Assembly: GCF_013423485.1 (NCBI RefSeq)
Contig: NZ_JABFFR010000064.1
Location: 1 to 33,343, forward strand
From: Azospirillum oleiclasticum
GTDB lineage: Bacteria > Pseudomonadota > Alphaproteobacteria > Azospirillales > Azospirillaceae
Direction: 5' to 3'
DNA: 33,343 nt
A program made the translations under genes and the position numbers. Shown in pieces: positions 1 through 6,874 of the stretch. Position 1 is the first letter of the stretch. Every line of letters begins with the position of its first letter. The notes beneath the pieces are model-generated. The model saw only the letters and a list, made by a program, of their open reading frames with translations. It had not been told where the DNA came from and ran no database searches.

Positions 1-30
1 TCAGAGGTTCAAATCCTCTCCCCGCAACCA
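1..30 (+). tRNA. 3' end of tRNA, probably initiator tRNA-fMet (partial)
   Basis: The window opens inside a tRNA. A 5-bp T stem (AGAGG/CCTCT at 3-7 and 15-19) encloses the loop TTCAAAT, followed by the acceptor strand CCCCGCA, discriminator A and an encoded CCA. An A at position 72 before A73-CCA, in the ending CCCCGCAACCA, is what bacterial initiator tRNAs carry (C1-A72 mismatch). The 5' half lies outside the window, so C1 and the CAU anticodon cannot be seen, and an elongator tRNA with U1-A72 is not excluded. In many alphaproteobacteria tRNA-fMet closes an rRNA operon, so one may lie just to the left; that is inference. Confidence 0.7.
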
Positions 31-34
31 AATT

Positions 35-79
35 AAGCCCGTCAGATCAGGCGCTTAGCCTCGCTCTGGCGGGCTTTTT
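35..79 (+). terminator. Rho-independent terminator after tRNA
   Basis: A 12-bp stem (35-46 with 65-76, one T-G wobble) carries a small inner hairpin (AGGC 49-52 with GCCT 58-61) and runs into TTTTT at 75-79. It starts 5 bases after the tRNA CCA, so it is the expected end of the tRNA or rRNA transcript. Confidence 0.8.
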
Positions 80-125
80 CATGTGTCACGGCCGTTGGCA
101 CACGATAGCGACAAAAACACCAGCA

Positions 126-347
126 TTCGATGACCTGATAGGTGCCGGACAGGGAGAGGGTCGTGTGTGCTCGGTGATGTCCATCCCGACGGTGCCATAG
201 CCGACGCGCTTCGTCTGATGCATGACGTCGTCGAAGACATTGCGATCCTGCCCGACGGCCGAAAATCGACAACGAAGCCGTCCGGTCTCGCCGGCCGGGC
301 TGCCCCTGGCCCTGGAACAGGTCGGCGGGGCCACGCAGGACCTCGAT
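126..347 (-). pseudogene. Decayed fragment of a TonB-dependent siderophore receptor
   Basis: Read on the minus strand, the fragment directly after the transposase part encodes IEVLRGPADLFQGQGQPG. This is the plug-domain motif of FpvA/FhuE-type TonB-dependent siderophore receptors (family form: YDRIEVLRGPAxLLxGxGxPGG). After this the frame breaks. A second reading frame carries QDRNVFDDVMHQTKRVGYG and then TVGMDITEHT, and the first frame resumes with TTLSLSGTYQVIE. Both stretches resemble the early barrel region of the same receptors. Together they show an internal deletion plus at least two frameshifts. The sequence between plug motif and barrel strand is missing, as are the signal peptide, TonB box and the rest of the barrel. 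It cannot make a receptor. Confidence 0.72.
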
Positions 348-977
348 GCGGTCGTACAGCTTGGCAAAGGCCACCTTGGAATAGGTGCCGATCACCGTCT
401 GCTGGTAGACGCGTCCCACCCCCTTCAGGGTGCCGACATGGAACGTGTCTTGGGCGATGCAATAGCCTGGACATTCGCTGTCGAACTCGCCGTGGGCCTC
501 CTTGTCAGCCTTGGCCTTTTCCAGAGTCACGACCTGGGCCTCGGTGAGCACGGCGCCGGTCCCGGCGACCATGGCCTCCAGGGCGTTCAGGCGCTTCTTC
601 ATGTTTTCCAGGTCGTGACGCTGCCACACGCACCGCACGCCGAAGGGAGAAATGCTCATGCCGCGCTTCTTGAGCTTGTTGGCAACCCGCACCTGCCCCC
701 TGGCCGGCTGGTCCGTGGCCAACTCCACCGCCGCCGCCTTGATCGCCGGACCGCCGCGGTTCTTCGGCAATGGTTTGTATTGGCGAGACATCTCCTGGAG
801 GGCGGCCTCGCCGCCGGTCTCGTACAGCTCCTTGAAACGGTAGAAGCTTTCGCGGCTGCTACCCATGATCTGGCAGGCCTGGCTGACATTGCCGAGCTGT
901 TTCGCCAGTTCCAGCACACCGACCTTGCCGCGAATCACCGTCTGGTCCTTGGTCATCGGGGAGCTCCCGATGTCCAC
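348..977 (-). pseudogene. IS481-type transposase, N-terminal two thirds, truncated
   Basis: Residues from the ATG at 956 read MTKDQTVIRGKVGVLELAKQ and onward, with a helix-turn-helix region (GNVSQACQIMGSSRESFYR) and the start of the DDE integrase core (AQDTFHVGTLKGVGRVYQQT). This matches the roughly 340-residue IS481-family transposases. An in-frame ATG lies seven codons upstream at 977. The first catalytic Asp (QDTF) is present. The protein is cut after KVAFAKLYDR, so the second Asp and the Glu of the DDE triad are lost. The reading frame runs on in frame into a siderophore-receptor fragment, giving a chimeric 311-codon frame that cannot be a working transposase. Confidence 0.85.
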
Positions 978-1010
978 CCCGGCGGCAATCTCCCCGCCAT
1001 TTTACCCAGT

Positions 1011-1045
1011 TGTCAGGTTTAGTCTAAACTTCTGCAGCTTCTAGG
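1011..1045. mobile_element. Probable outer end of the IS481-type element with CTAG target
   Basis: About 55 bases upstream of the transposase start lies a perfect 13-bp palindrome (GTTTAG-T-CTAAAC, 1017-1029) within a TGTCAGG...CTGCAG stretch, followed by TCTAGG at 1040-1045. IS481 of Bordetella is known to duplicate NCTAGN targets. The hexamer abuts the point where recognisable IS110 coding sequence begins. The exact element boundary cannot be fixed because the other end has been lost. Confidence 0.45.
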
Positions 1046-1720
1046 CGCGTGATGGCTACGAGCGTGGGGTGCGCCAAGCATTGCTCGAAGCCAATGTGGT
1101 GGTCCACAGGGTCAACCCACTGCGCGTCCGGCTCTACGCGCGCAGTCTCGGCCGGAACGCCAAGAACGATCGGATCGATGCCCGCCTCACTGCCCGTTAC
1201 GCGCAGGCTGCCGAAACCCGCGTTGAGCGCCGAGAACTCCAAGCGCCTGGCGCTGATCGAACGCCAGATCGCCGACACCGAGGCGCTGATCCTCGAGGCG
1301 GTTCCAGCGCTTCCGGACGCCGAGGACAAGCTCGTGCGGCCCAAGACCGTCAAAGGGGTCAAGCAGGTCACCGCCGTCACCCTGCTGGCCCTCCTGCCGG
1401 AGCCGGGTTCCCTTGATCGACGCGCCATCGCCGCTCTGGTCGGCTTGGCACCGTTCGACCGCGACAGCGGTACACTGAAGGGAACCCGCAGCATTGCCGG
1501 CGGAAGTGCCGCCGTGCGCACCGTGCTCTACAAGGCCGCCCGCCGCGCCGCAGCCCTCAGCAAATCTCCCCTCGGCGACTTCTACAGGCGACTCGTCGAC
1601 AGCGGAAAATCCAAAAAAATCGCCACCGTCGCCTTCACGCGAAAAATGATCGTAACCCTCAACGCTATCCTCCGAGACCGCCAACCATGGCGCCACGCCA
1701 ACCCCTGGAAGACACAGTAG
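1042..1720 (+). pseudogene. IS110-family transposase, 5'-truncated and frameshifted
   Basis: Two plus-strand frames together make the remnant. From 1051 one frame reads DGYERGVRQALLEANVVVHR and on to NDRIDARLTARYAQ, the end of the DEDD-type N-terminal domain of IS110 (IS116/IS902) transposases. Around 1225-1245 the frame shifts, probably with loss of coding bases, and a second frame carries KRLALIERQIADTEALILE and the C-terminal Transposase_20 domain (IAALVGLAPFDRDSGTLKG, AAVRTVLYKAARRAA), ending at a natural C-terminus. The N-terminal part with the first catalytic Asp is missing and an in-frame TAG sits at 1042-1044. Inactive. Confidence 0.85.
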
Positions 1721-1747
1721 CTCCCCCGCCTTTGGCGCGGGCCCCTT

Positions 1748-1774
1748 CCCTCTCCCGCCGGAGGCGGGCGAGGG
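1748..1774 (-). terminator. GC-rich hairpin downstream of pyk
   Basis: CCCTC-T-CCCGCC pairs with GGCGGG-C-GAGGG around a 3-base loop. It lies 5 bases past the pyk stop codon and just after the IS110 remnant, so it may terminate both strands. It has no T tract. Confidence 0.5.
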
Positions 1775-1778
1775 GGAT

Positions 1779-3239
1779 TCACGCCGTCGCCATCGTCTGC
1801 CGCACCGCCGTCACGGTCCCGCCGCCTTCGATGGTGACGACGCGGAGCGCGTTGGTGCGGCCGGGGGTGCCGAAGGGGACGCCGGCGGTGACCACCAGCG
1901 GCCGGCCCTCGGTGCCGATGCCTTCCTGGAGCGCCATGACGCAGGCGCGCTCCACCATCTCGCCGAAATTGGACACGTCGTCGGTCCAGATCGGCCGCAC
2001 CCCCCAGGCCAGCGCCAGCCGCCGCGCCGTCTCGCGCCGGGCGCTCAAGCCCAGGATCGGCACGTTCGGCCGCTCGCGCGAGGCGCGCAGCGTGGTGGAG
2101 CCGGTGGTGGTGAAGGTGGCGATGCCGGCGGCGGAGATGGTCTCCGCGATCTGGCGGGCGGCGGCCGACAGCGCGTCCGAGGTGGTGGCCTCCGGCTGCG
2201 GGTGCTCGGCGTCCATGATGGTGCGGTAGAGCGGGTCGCGCTCCACCCGGGTGACGATGCGGTCCATCATCTCCACCGCCTCCACCGGGTAACGGCCGCT
2301 GGCCGATTCCGCCGACAGCATCACCGCGTCCGCCCCGTCATAGACGGCGGTGGCGACGTCCGACGCCTCGGCCCGCGTCGGGGTGGGCTCGCCGATCATC
2401 GATTCCAGCATCTGGGTGGCGACGATCACCGGCCGGCCCAGGTTGCGGCACAGGCGGATGATGCGCTTCTGCAGGCCCGGCACATCCTCCGGCGGCAGCT
2501 CGACGCCCAGATCGCCGCGCGCCACCATCACCGCATCGGACAGCATGACGATCTCGCGCAGGTGGGTCAGCGCCGCCGGCTTCTCGATCTTGGTGATGAT
2601 GTGGGCGCGGTCGCCGATCAGCGCCTTCGCCTCCCGGATGTCGTCGGGGCGCTGCACGAAGCTCAGCCCGATCCAGTCCACCCCCAGCGCCAGCCCGAAT
2701 CGCAGGTCGGCGCGGTCCTTGTCGGACAGGGCGCCCAGCGCCAGCGCGGTGTCGGGGACGTTCACGCCCTTGCGGTCGGACAGGGTGCCGCCGACCGTCA
2801 CCTCCGTGTCGATGCGGTCGGCGTCGCGGGCCAGCACGCGCAGGCGGATGTGCCCGTCGTTGACGAACAGGTTCTGCCCCGGCTCCACCGCCGCGAAGAT
2901 CTCCGGGTGGGGCAGGGAGACGCGGGATCCGTCGCCGGGCGTCGGGTCGCGGTCGAAGCGGAAGCGGTCGCCACGCTGGAGCGTCACCGGGCCGTTGGCC
3001 ATGGTGCCGACGCGCAGCTTCGGCCCCTGCAGATCCAGCAGCACGCCCAGCGGCCGGCCCAGCGTGTCCTCCACCGCGCGGATCTGGCGGTAGCGTTCGG
3101 CGTGGTCGTGCTGGGTGCCATGGCTGGCGTTCAGCCGGAACACGTTCACCCCCGCCTCGGCCAGCGCGAAGATCCGGCTGTAGGTCGAGCTGGACGGCCC
3201 CAGCGTGGCGACGATCTTGGTGCTGCGTTCGCGGGTCAT
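1779..3239 (-). CDS. pyk: Pyruvate kinase
   Basis: This 486-residue cytosolic enzyme converts phosphoenolpyruvate and ADP to pyruvate and ATP, the last step of glycolysis or the Entner-Doudoroff route. Visible signatures are TKIVATLGPSS near residue 7, FRLNASHG (34-41), DLQGPKLRVG (69-78), the active-site KIEKP (217-221, catalytic Lys217), RGDLGVELP (241-249) and the ADP/K+ region ATQMLESM (274-281). The C-terminal domain carries TTTGSTTLRASRERP, as in type II bacterial pyruvate kinases. The ATG at 3239 is preferred over a longer frame because the family begins here (RSTKIVATLG) and a GGAG lies about 8 bases upstream. It is transcribed alone. Confidence 0.96.
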   Translation of the reverse strand: MTRERSTKIVATLGPSSSTYSRIFALAEAGVNVFRLNASHGTQHDHAERYRQIRAVEDTLGRPLGVLLDLQGPKLRVGTMANGPVTLQRGDRFRFDRDPTPGDGSRVSLPHPEIFAAVEPGQNLFVNDGHIRLRVLARDADRIDTEVTVGGTLSDRKGVNVPDTALALGALSDKDRADLRFGLALGVDWIGLSFVQRPDDIREAKALIGDRAHIITKIEKPAALTHLREIVMLSDAVMVARGDLGVELPPEDVPGLQKRIIRLCRNLGRPVIVATQMLESMIGEPTPTRAEASDVATAVYDGADAVMLSAESASGRYPVEAVEMMDRIVTRVERDPLYRTIMDAEHPQPEATTSDALSAAARQIAETISAAGIATFTTTGSTTLRASRERPNVPILGLSARRETARRLALAWGVRPIWTDDVSNFGEMVERACVMALQEGIGTEGRPLVVTAGVPFGTPGRTNALRVVTIEGGGTVTAVRQTMATA

Positions 3240-3541
3240 GGGTTCGCTCCGGTTGCTCGCCCCGGTGGTGAGGGGGGAGACGTCGGGGCCGGATGCTGGG
3301 GCCGGTGCCGGTGGAGGGCAAAGCGGCGGGACCGGCTTTTCCGTCAGCCGGAAAAGGCGTCGGGAACCCCGGGAATTTGCTTGTGACGCGAACAATTTCC
3401 TGTCGATACTGGCTGCGGGAAAACGTTTGCGGGCCCTGCGATGCAACATCGTTTCGCAGCTGCAACAGCAGACGGCAGGGGGAGTGCGGCGCGACGCCGG
3501 GTCAAGGCGACGGCGCTCGGACAACGACGGGGAGGTCAGCC
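3240..3541. other. Divergent intergenic region pyk / small membrane protein
   Basis: These 302 bases separate divergent genes. The minus-strand frame upstream of pyk stays open, but it is low-complexity (Pro/Ala/Arg) and not conserved-looking, so I treat it as leader DNA. A weak plus-strand promoter candidate is TTGTGA (3381-3386), an 18-base spacer and GATACT (3405-3410). No other sites are recognised. Confidence 0.4.
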
Positions 3542-3715
3542 ATGGGTCCAGTCACGTCCAAACCCAGACCGCCGGGTGGCGCGCCGACGCTGCTCGGCGT
3601 CATCGCGCGCCCGCTCCTGTACGGGCTGGTCGCGGCGGCCGGGCAGATGGTCATCACCGGCGCCGGGGCGGCCGAACTGGGCACGCTCAACGCCCTGCTC
3701 TGGTACACCTATTAG
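3542..3715 (+). CDS. Small predicted membrane protein (57 aa), unknown function
   Basis: ATG at 3542 is preceded by a strong ribosome binding site (GGGGAGG, 5-6 bases away) and the frame ends TWYTY-like in LLWYTY-stop. After a basic, proline-rich N-terminus (PVTSKPRPPGG), the rest is hydrophobic: a segment around LLGVIARPLLYGLVAAAGQ and a second weakly hydrophobic stretch (MVITGAGAAELGTLNALLWY). One membrane helix is likely. It lies 45 bases upstream of the NUDIX gene on the same strand and may share its transcript. I recognise no family. Confidence 0.6.
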   Translation: MGPVTSKPRPPGGAPTLLGVIARPLLYGLVAAAGQMVITGAGAAELGTLNALLWYTY

Positions 3716-3760
3716 CGGCGGGTCCCGATCCCGGCCGTCGGGACCGGAGGGGGGCAACGC

Positions 3761-4552
3761 GTGCCATCGGACGTAGTTGCGCAGCCGCGGCCCGCCGCGA
3801 CGGTGATCCTATTGCGCGACGGCGCCGACGGGCCGGAGGTCTATGTCATCCGCCGCCACGACGCCCTGGCCTTCGCTGGCGGAGCGACGGTGTTCCCCGG
3901 TGGCCGCATCGATCCGGCGGATGGCGATCCCGCTTGGGCGGACCTCTGCCCCGGCACCGGGGATGATCACGCGTCGCGCATCGCCGCCATCCGCGAGACC
4001 TTCGAGGAATGCGGCCTGCTGCTGGCCCGCCCGGCGGGTGGTGGGCCGCTGATCGATGAAGCCGCGGTGACCGGGGTGCGCGCGCGGTCGGGGTGGGGCG
4101 GTGAATCCGGCTGTCCGCCCTTCCTCGAGCAGATGCGCCGGGAAGGGCTGGAACTCGCCGCCGACCGGCTGCTGCCCTTCGCGCGCTGGCAGACGCCGGA
4201 GTGGGTGCACCGCCGCTTCGACACCCTGTTCTTCCTGGCCGCGGCACCGCCGGGCCAGACCGCGTCCTTCGACCGGCGGGAGGCGGTGGAGGGGCTGTGG
4301 GCCACCCCACGCGCGCTGCTGGCGCGGGCCGACGCCGGCACCGTCCGGCTGGTCTTCGCCACCCGCATGAACCTGATGCGCCTGACCGCCTTCGGCAGCG
4401 TCGCCGAAGCCCTGGCCGCGGCCGGTCGGCGCCCGATCCGCCCCATCCTGCCGCGCCGCGTGGACACCCCCGCCGGCCCGGTCCTGCGCATCCCCGTCGA
4501 CGCCGGCTACGACCCGGCCGAACTGCCCGTGGAGTTGGTGCGGTTGGGGTGA
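3761..4552 (+). CDS. NUDIX hydrolase, long-insert type (NUDT19/CoA-diphosphatase-like)
   Basis: 263 residues from a GTG start with GGAGGGGGG about 8 bases upstream. NUDIX enzymes cleave nucleoside diphosphates linked to another moiety, using Mg2+. The box is split. FPGGRIDPAD (45-54) supplies the glycines, and after an insert of about 23 residues comes the core RETFEECGLLL (78-88) with the metal-binding Glu residues 79, 82 and 83. This spacing, the FPGGR start and the length near 260 residues resemble the NUDT7/NUDT19 group, which acts on CoA or acyl-CoA. The substrate is inferred, not shown. The C-terminal part (ATRMNLMRLTAFGSVAEAL) is typical of this bacterial subgroup. Confidence 0.85.
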   Translation: MPSDVVAQPRPAATVILLRDGADGPEVYVIRRHDALAFAGGATVFPGGRIDPADGDPAWADLCPGTGDDHASRIAAIRETFEECGLLLARPAGGGPLIDEAAVTGVRARSGWGGESGCPPFLEQMRREGLELAADRLLPFARWQTPEWVHRRFDTLFFLAAAPPGQTASFDRREAVEGLWATPRALLARADAGTVRLVFATRMNLMRLTAFGSVAEALAAAGRRPIRPILPRRVDTPAGPVLRIPVDAGYDPAELPVELVRLG

Positions 4553-4752
4553 AAGGCACGTTTTCCGAAGTCAATCCGGCGTTCGATTTCCATTCCGCGA
4601 TGCTGATTGCGCGGGTACTATCGCACTACGCGATTCCAGAGCTTCTTGTGGTGCTCAGGGCGTTGCCGGACGCGCCGTCTTCCCGCGTTGAGCTTTTTGG
4701 CGGTTGGGCTGTGGCGCTGTGCATGTTCAAGGTGGATGGGAGGACGGCGGGG

Positions 4753-5022
4753 ATGCGTGGCGTTTGTCTGGTGTTGACGGTGTTCTTGGTCGGGTGCAGC
4801 AGCGGAACTATTCCAATATGGATCCTGCTTCCCGATGGCCGTGGGGCTTACACCTTCTCTGTGGGTACCAGTTCTACAGACGCCGGCGCTATAGAGCGGG
4901 CCGTTGCGGGCAAGGTAAAAACTGACGATATCTGCCCAGACGATTATGACCTGGTTGCTACGAAAGTCCATAATAAAAGTTCGTTTGGAATGACTTTCAG
5001 TGCGATCGTTGCTTGTCGTTGA
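4753..5022 (+). CDS. Small putative lipoprotein (89 aa), unknown function
   Basis: The frame begins MRGVCLVLTVFLVGCSSG, a short signal peptide with a lipobox (LVGC, acylated Cys15), so export and lipid anchoring are expected. The start at 4753 has GGGAGG 9 bases upstream; an in-frame ATG at 4723 would bury the signal. The mature part (about 75 residues) contains DDICPDDYDLVATKV and ends SAIVACR, with two further cysteines that could pair. No family is recognised. The gene and its surroundings (about 4550-5170) are clearly less GC-rich than the flanking genes, which may indicate horizontal acquisition. Confidence 0.6.
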   Translation: MRGVCLVLTVFLVGCSSGTIPIWILLPDGRGAYTFSVGTSSTDAGAIERAVAGKVKTDDICPDDYDLVATKVHNKSSFGMTFSAIVACR

Positions 5023-5038
5023 AGCCGTATAACGGCTT
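5022..5038 (+). terminator. Hairpin directly after the lipoprotein stop
   Basis: A perfect 7-bp stem AAGCCGT/ACGGCTT with loop ATA begins on the last base of the TGA stop. No T run follows, so termination activity is uncertain. Confidence 0.45.
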
Positions 5039-5350
5039 GGATTATCGCCGCTTAATCATGAATCGGCTAACCTAATGTTGTCCGGTGCGGCTGGGAAGAG
5101 AAAGCGTTCTTAATGGCCGCTCGCCTTGGGCGGCGAATCCTTGTGTCTTGCACGACGCGCACCTTCCCGTGATTCAAGCATCGTTCCGCCACCACCGGGG
5201 TGACGCGAGCCGCATCCCGGTGAGCGCCCCATCATCATGTTGACATCTGGCATACCATATGCCAAGATCATTGTACGTCCCGCTGACGATCAGCCCGGAC
5301 CCGAATTGCCCAGCCACGTCACCCCAACCAAGCGCCCAGGGGAGGAGCAC
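5023..5350. other. Intergenic region, partly AT-richer
   Basis: 328 bases between the lipoprotein and the CBS-domain gene. Apart from the hairpin at 5022-5038 and the promoter/palindrome at 5240-5268, I see nothing coding. In the CBS frame an upstream start at 5237 is open, but it has no ribosome binding site and the encoded extension does not look like protein. Confidence 0.5.
5240..5268 (+). promoter_or_regulatory. Candidate promoter with embedded palindrome upstream of CBS gene
   Basis: A consensus -35 hexamer TTGACA (5240-5245) is followed after 17 bases by a weak -10 (CAAGAT, 5263-5268). The spacer holds a palindrome, TGGCATA-CCA-TATGCCA (5248-5264, 7-bp perfect arms). The first ten bases, TGGCATACCA, are the exact reverse complement of a core at 30444-30453. 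Site placement between the promoter elements suggests control by a dimeric regulator; GntR/FCD proteins such as UxuR bind TTGGTATACCAA-like sites. Confidence 0.5.
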
Positions 5351-5779
5351 ATGAAGGTCGAAGACATTCTTCGGAACAAGGGCACCCGCATCAACATGGT
5401 CCGGGTCCACGAGACGGTGGAAACCGCGCTGAGGCTGCTCAAGGTCGAGAACATCGGCGCGCTGGTCGTCAAGGACGTCTGCCGCACCGAGGGCAACACG
5501 GTCGTCGGCATCATCTCCGAGCGCGACGTGGTGCGCGGGCTGGTCGATCAGGGCCCCGGCATCCTCAAGCAGCCGGTCTCGGCGCTGATGACCCGCAACC
5601 CCATCACCTGCACCCCGTCCGACCCGATGGAGCGCGTGCTGTCGCTGATGGACGAGCATTCGATCCGGCACATTCCCGTTCTCGACGGGTTTACGCTGGT
5701 GGGTGTCGTCAGCGTCCGCGACCTGATCCGCCTGCAGCTCGACCAGACGCGGGAGCATCTCCAGCCTGCCGCGGCCTGA
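5351..5779 (+). CDS. Twin CBS-domain protein
   Basis: This 142-residue protein starts at the ATG after GGAGG (5-base spacing). It is almost entirely a CBS pair (Bateman module). CBS1 (about 8-62) contains ENIGALVVKD and VVGIISERDVVRGL. CBS2 (about 75-132) contains SALMTRNPITCTPSDPMERV and DGFTLVGVVSVRDLIRLQL. Stand-alone Bateman proteins bind adenosine nucleotides (AMP, ATP, SAM) and often act as energy sensors; the ligand and partner here are unknown. A palindromic site lies about 87 bases upstream. The next gene on the same strand is an HDAC-family deacetylase, 105 bases downstream beyond a GC-rich hairpin. Confidence 0.9.
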   Translation: MKVEDILRNKGTRINMVRVHETVETALRLLKVENIGALVVKDVCRTEGNTVVGIISERDVVRGLVDQGPGILKQPVSALMTRNPITCTPSDPMERVLSLMDEHSIRHIPVLDGFTLVGVVSVRDLIRLQLDQTREHLQPAAA

Positions 5780-5805
5780 TCCGGTCTGCCATCATCGGGA
5801 GGGAC

Positions 5806-5855
5806 GCCGCCCCGGCGCCCCGTCCGCAAGGCGCGGGCGGTGGCGGCGGGGCGGC
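5806..5855 (+). terminator. Long-loop GC hairpin between CBS and deacetylase genes
   Basis: GCCGCCCCG (5806-5814) pairs perfectly with CGGGGCGGC (5847-5855) across a 32-base loop. It may terminate the CBS transcript. No T tract is visible. Confidence 0.3.
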
Positions 5856-5884
5856 CGGTTGCGTTTGCGGCGGAGAGTTGACCC

Positions 5885-6814
5885 ATGACCACGCTCGTCT
5901 TCACCCACCCCGACTGCCTTGCCCACGACACCGGCCCAGGCCACCCGGAGCGGCCCGACCGGCTGCGCGCCGTGTGGCAGGCGCTCGACGAGGAGCGTTT
6001 CCGCCATGTCGAGCGGCGCGAGGCGCCGATGGCGACGCCCGAACAGTTGAAGGCGGTGCACGACCACGAATACGTGGACCTCGTGCTGGAGTCCTTCCCC
6101 ACCCAGGGCTGGCTGCGGCTGGACAGCGACACCGTGCTGTCGCCGACCTCGCGGCCGGGCGTGCTGCGCGCCGCCGGCTCCGTCTGCGCCGCCGTCGATG
6201 CCGTGCTGGCGGGGGAGGCGGACAACGCCTTCTGCGCCGTTCGGCCTTGCGGCCATCACGCGGAGCAGGCGCGGCCGATGGGCTTCTGCGTCTTCAACAA
6301 CATCGCGGTGGGGGCGGCCCACGCCCGCGACCGGCACGGGCTGGAGCGGGTGGCGGTGGTGGATTTCGACGTCCATCACGGCAACGGCACCCAGGCCATG
6401 TTCTGGGACCGGCCGGAGCTGTGGTTCGCCTCGACCCACCAGTACCCGCTCTACCCCGGCACCGGGGCGGCGGGGGAACGCGGGCGCTACGGCAACATCG
6501 TCAACGTGCCGCTGCCGCCCGGCACCGACGGCGAGATCTTCCGCGAGGCCTTCGCCGCGAAGGTCCTGCCGGCGCTGGAGGCGTTCCGGCCCGATCTGGT
6601 GATGGTCTCCGCCGGCTTCGACGCCCACCGCAGCGACCCGCTCGCCAGCCTCAACTTCGAGGCCGAGGATTTCGCCTGGGCCACCACGGAGCTGGTGCGC
6701 GCCGCGGGCCGGCTGTGCGGTGGGCGGCTGGTCTCGGCGCTGGAGGGCGGCTACGACCTGGCGGCGTTGCGCGACTGCACGGCCGCGCATCTGGCGGCCC
6801 TGCTCGACGGCTGA
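5885..6814 (+). CDS. Histone deacetylase superfamily protein (class II-like amidohydrolase)
   Basis: 309 residues, cytosolic, ATG with GGAGAG about 7 bases upstream. Bacterial members of the HDAC/acetylpolyamine amidohydrolase family remove acyl groups from lysines or polyamines using zinc. The N-terminus (HPDCLAHDTGPGHPERPDRL) is the family opening. The tandem active-site histidines are H124-H125 (PCGHHAEQ). Zinc ligands are D162 and H164 (VVDFDVHHGNG) and D246 (SAGFDAH). The transition-state Tyr is Y290 (LEGGYD). All catalytic residues are present, so it should be active. The substrate cannot be read from sequence, and no acuA or polyamine genes are adjacent. Confidence 0.93.
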   Translation: MTTLVFTHPDCLAHDTGPGHPERPDRLRAVWQALDEERFRHVERREAPMATPEQLKAVHDHEYVDLVLESFPTQGWLRLDSDTVLSPTSRPGVLRAAGSVCAAVDAVLAGEADNAFCAVRPCGHHAEQARPMGFCVFNNIAVGAAHARDRHGLERVAVVDFDVHHGNGTQAMFWDRPELWFASTHQYPLYPGTGAAGERGRYGNIVNVPLPPGTDGEIFREAFAAKVLPALEAFRPDLVMVSAGFDAHRSDPLASLNFEAEDFAWATTELVRAAGRLCGGRLVSALEGGYDLAALRDCTAAHLAALLDG

Positions 6815-6831
6815 GGCGGGCGGCGCCCGCC
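6815..6831 (+). terminator. Hairpin right after the deacetylase stop
   Basis: GGCGGGC-GGC-GCCCGCC is a 7-bp perfect stem starting at the first base after the stop, in the convergent gap with the glycosidase gene. A 15-base near-perfect tandem repeat (CACCCGACCCGGTCC-like, 6831-6860) follows. No T tract is present. Confidence 0.4.
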
Positions 6832-6874
6832 ACCCGACCCGGTCCCACCCGACCCGGCCGGTGACGGGCGTCGC

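Noticed and set aside
3240..3524. N-terminal extension of pyruvate kinase to 581 residues
   Set aside because: The extension is Pro/Arg-rich and absent from the family, which begins at RSTKIVATLG.
5237..5350. Longer start for the CBS protein (ATG 5237)
   Set aside because: The extension lacks a ribosome binding site, spans the promoter palindrome and does not resemble CBS proteins; ATG 5351 follows GGAGG.
5806..5855. Calling the hairpin between CBS and HDAC genes a riboswitch
   Set aside because: It is a single long-loop stem without conserved core motifs and is better explained as a terminator-like palindrome.
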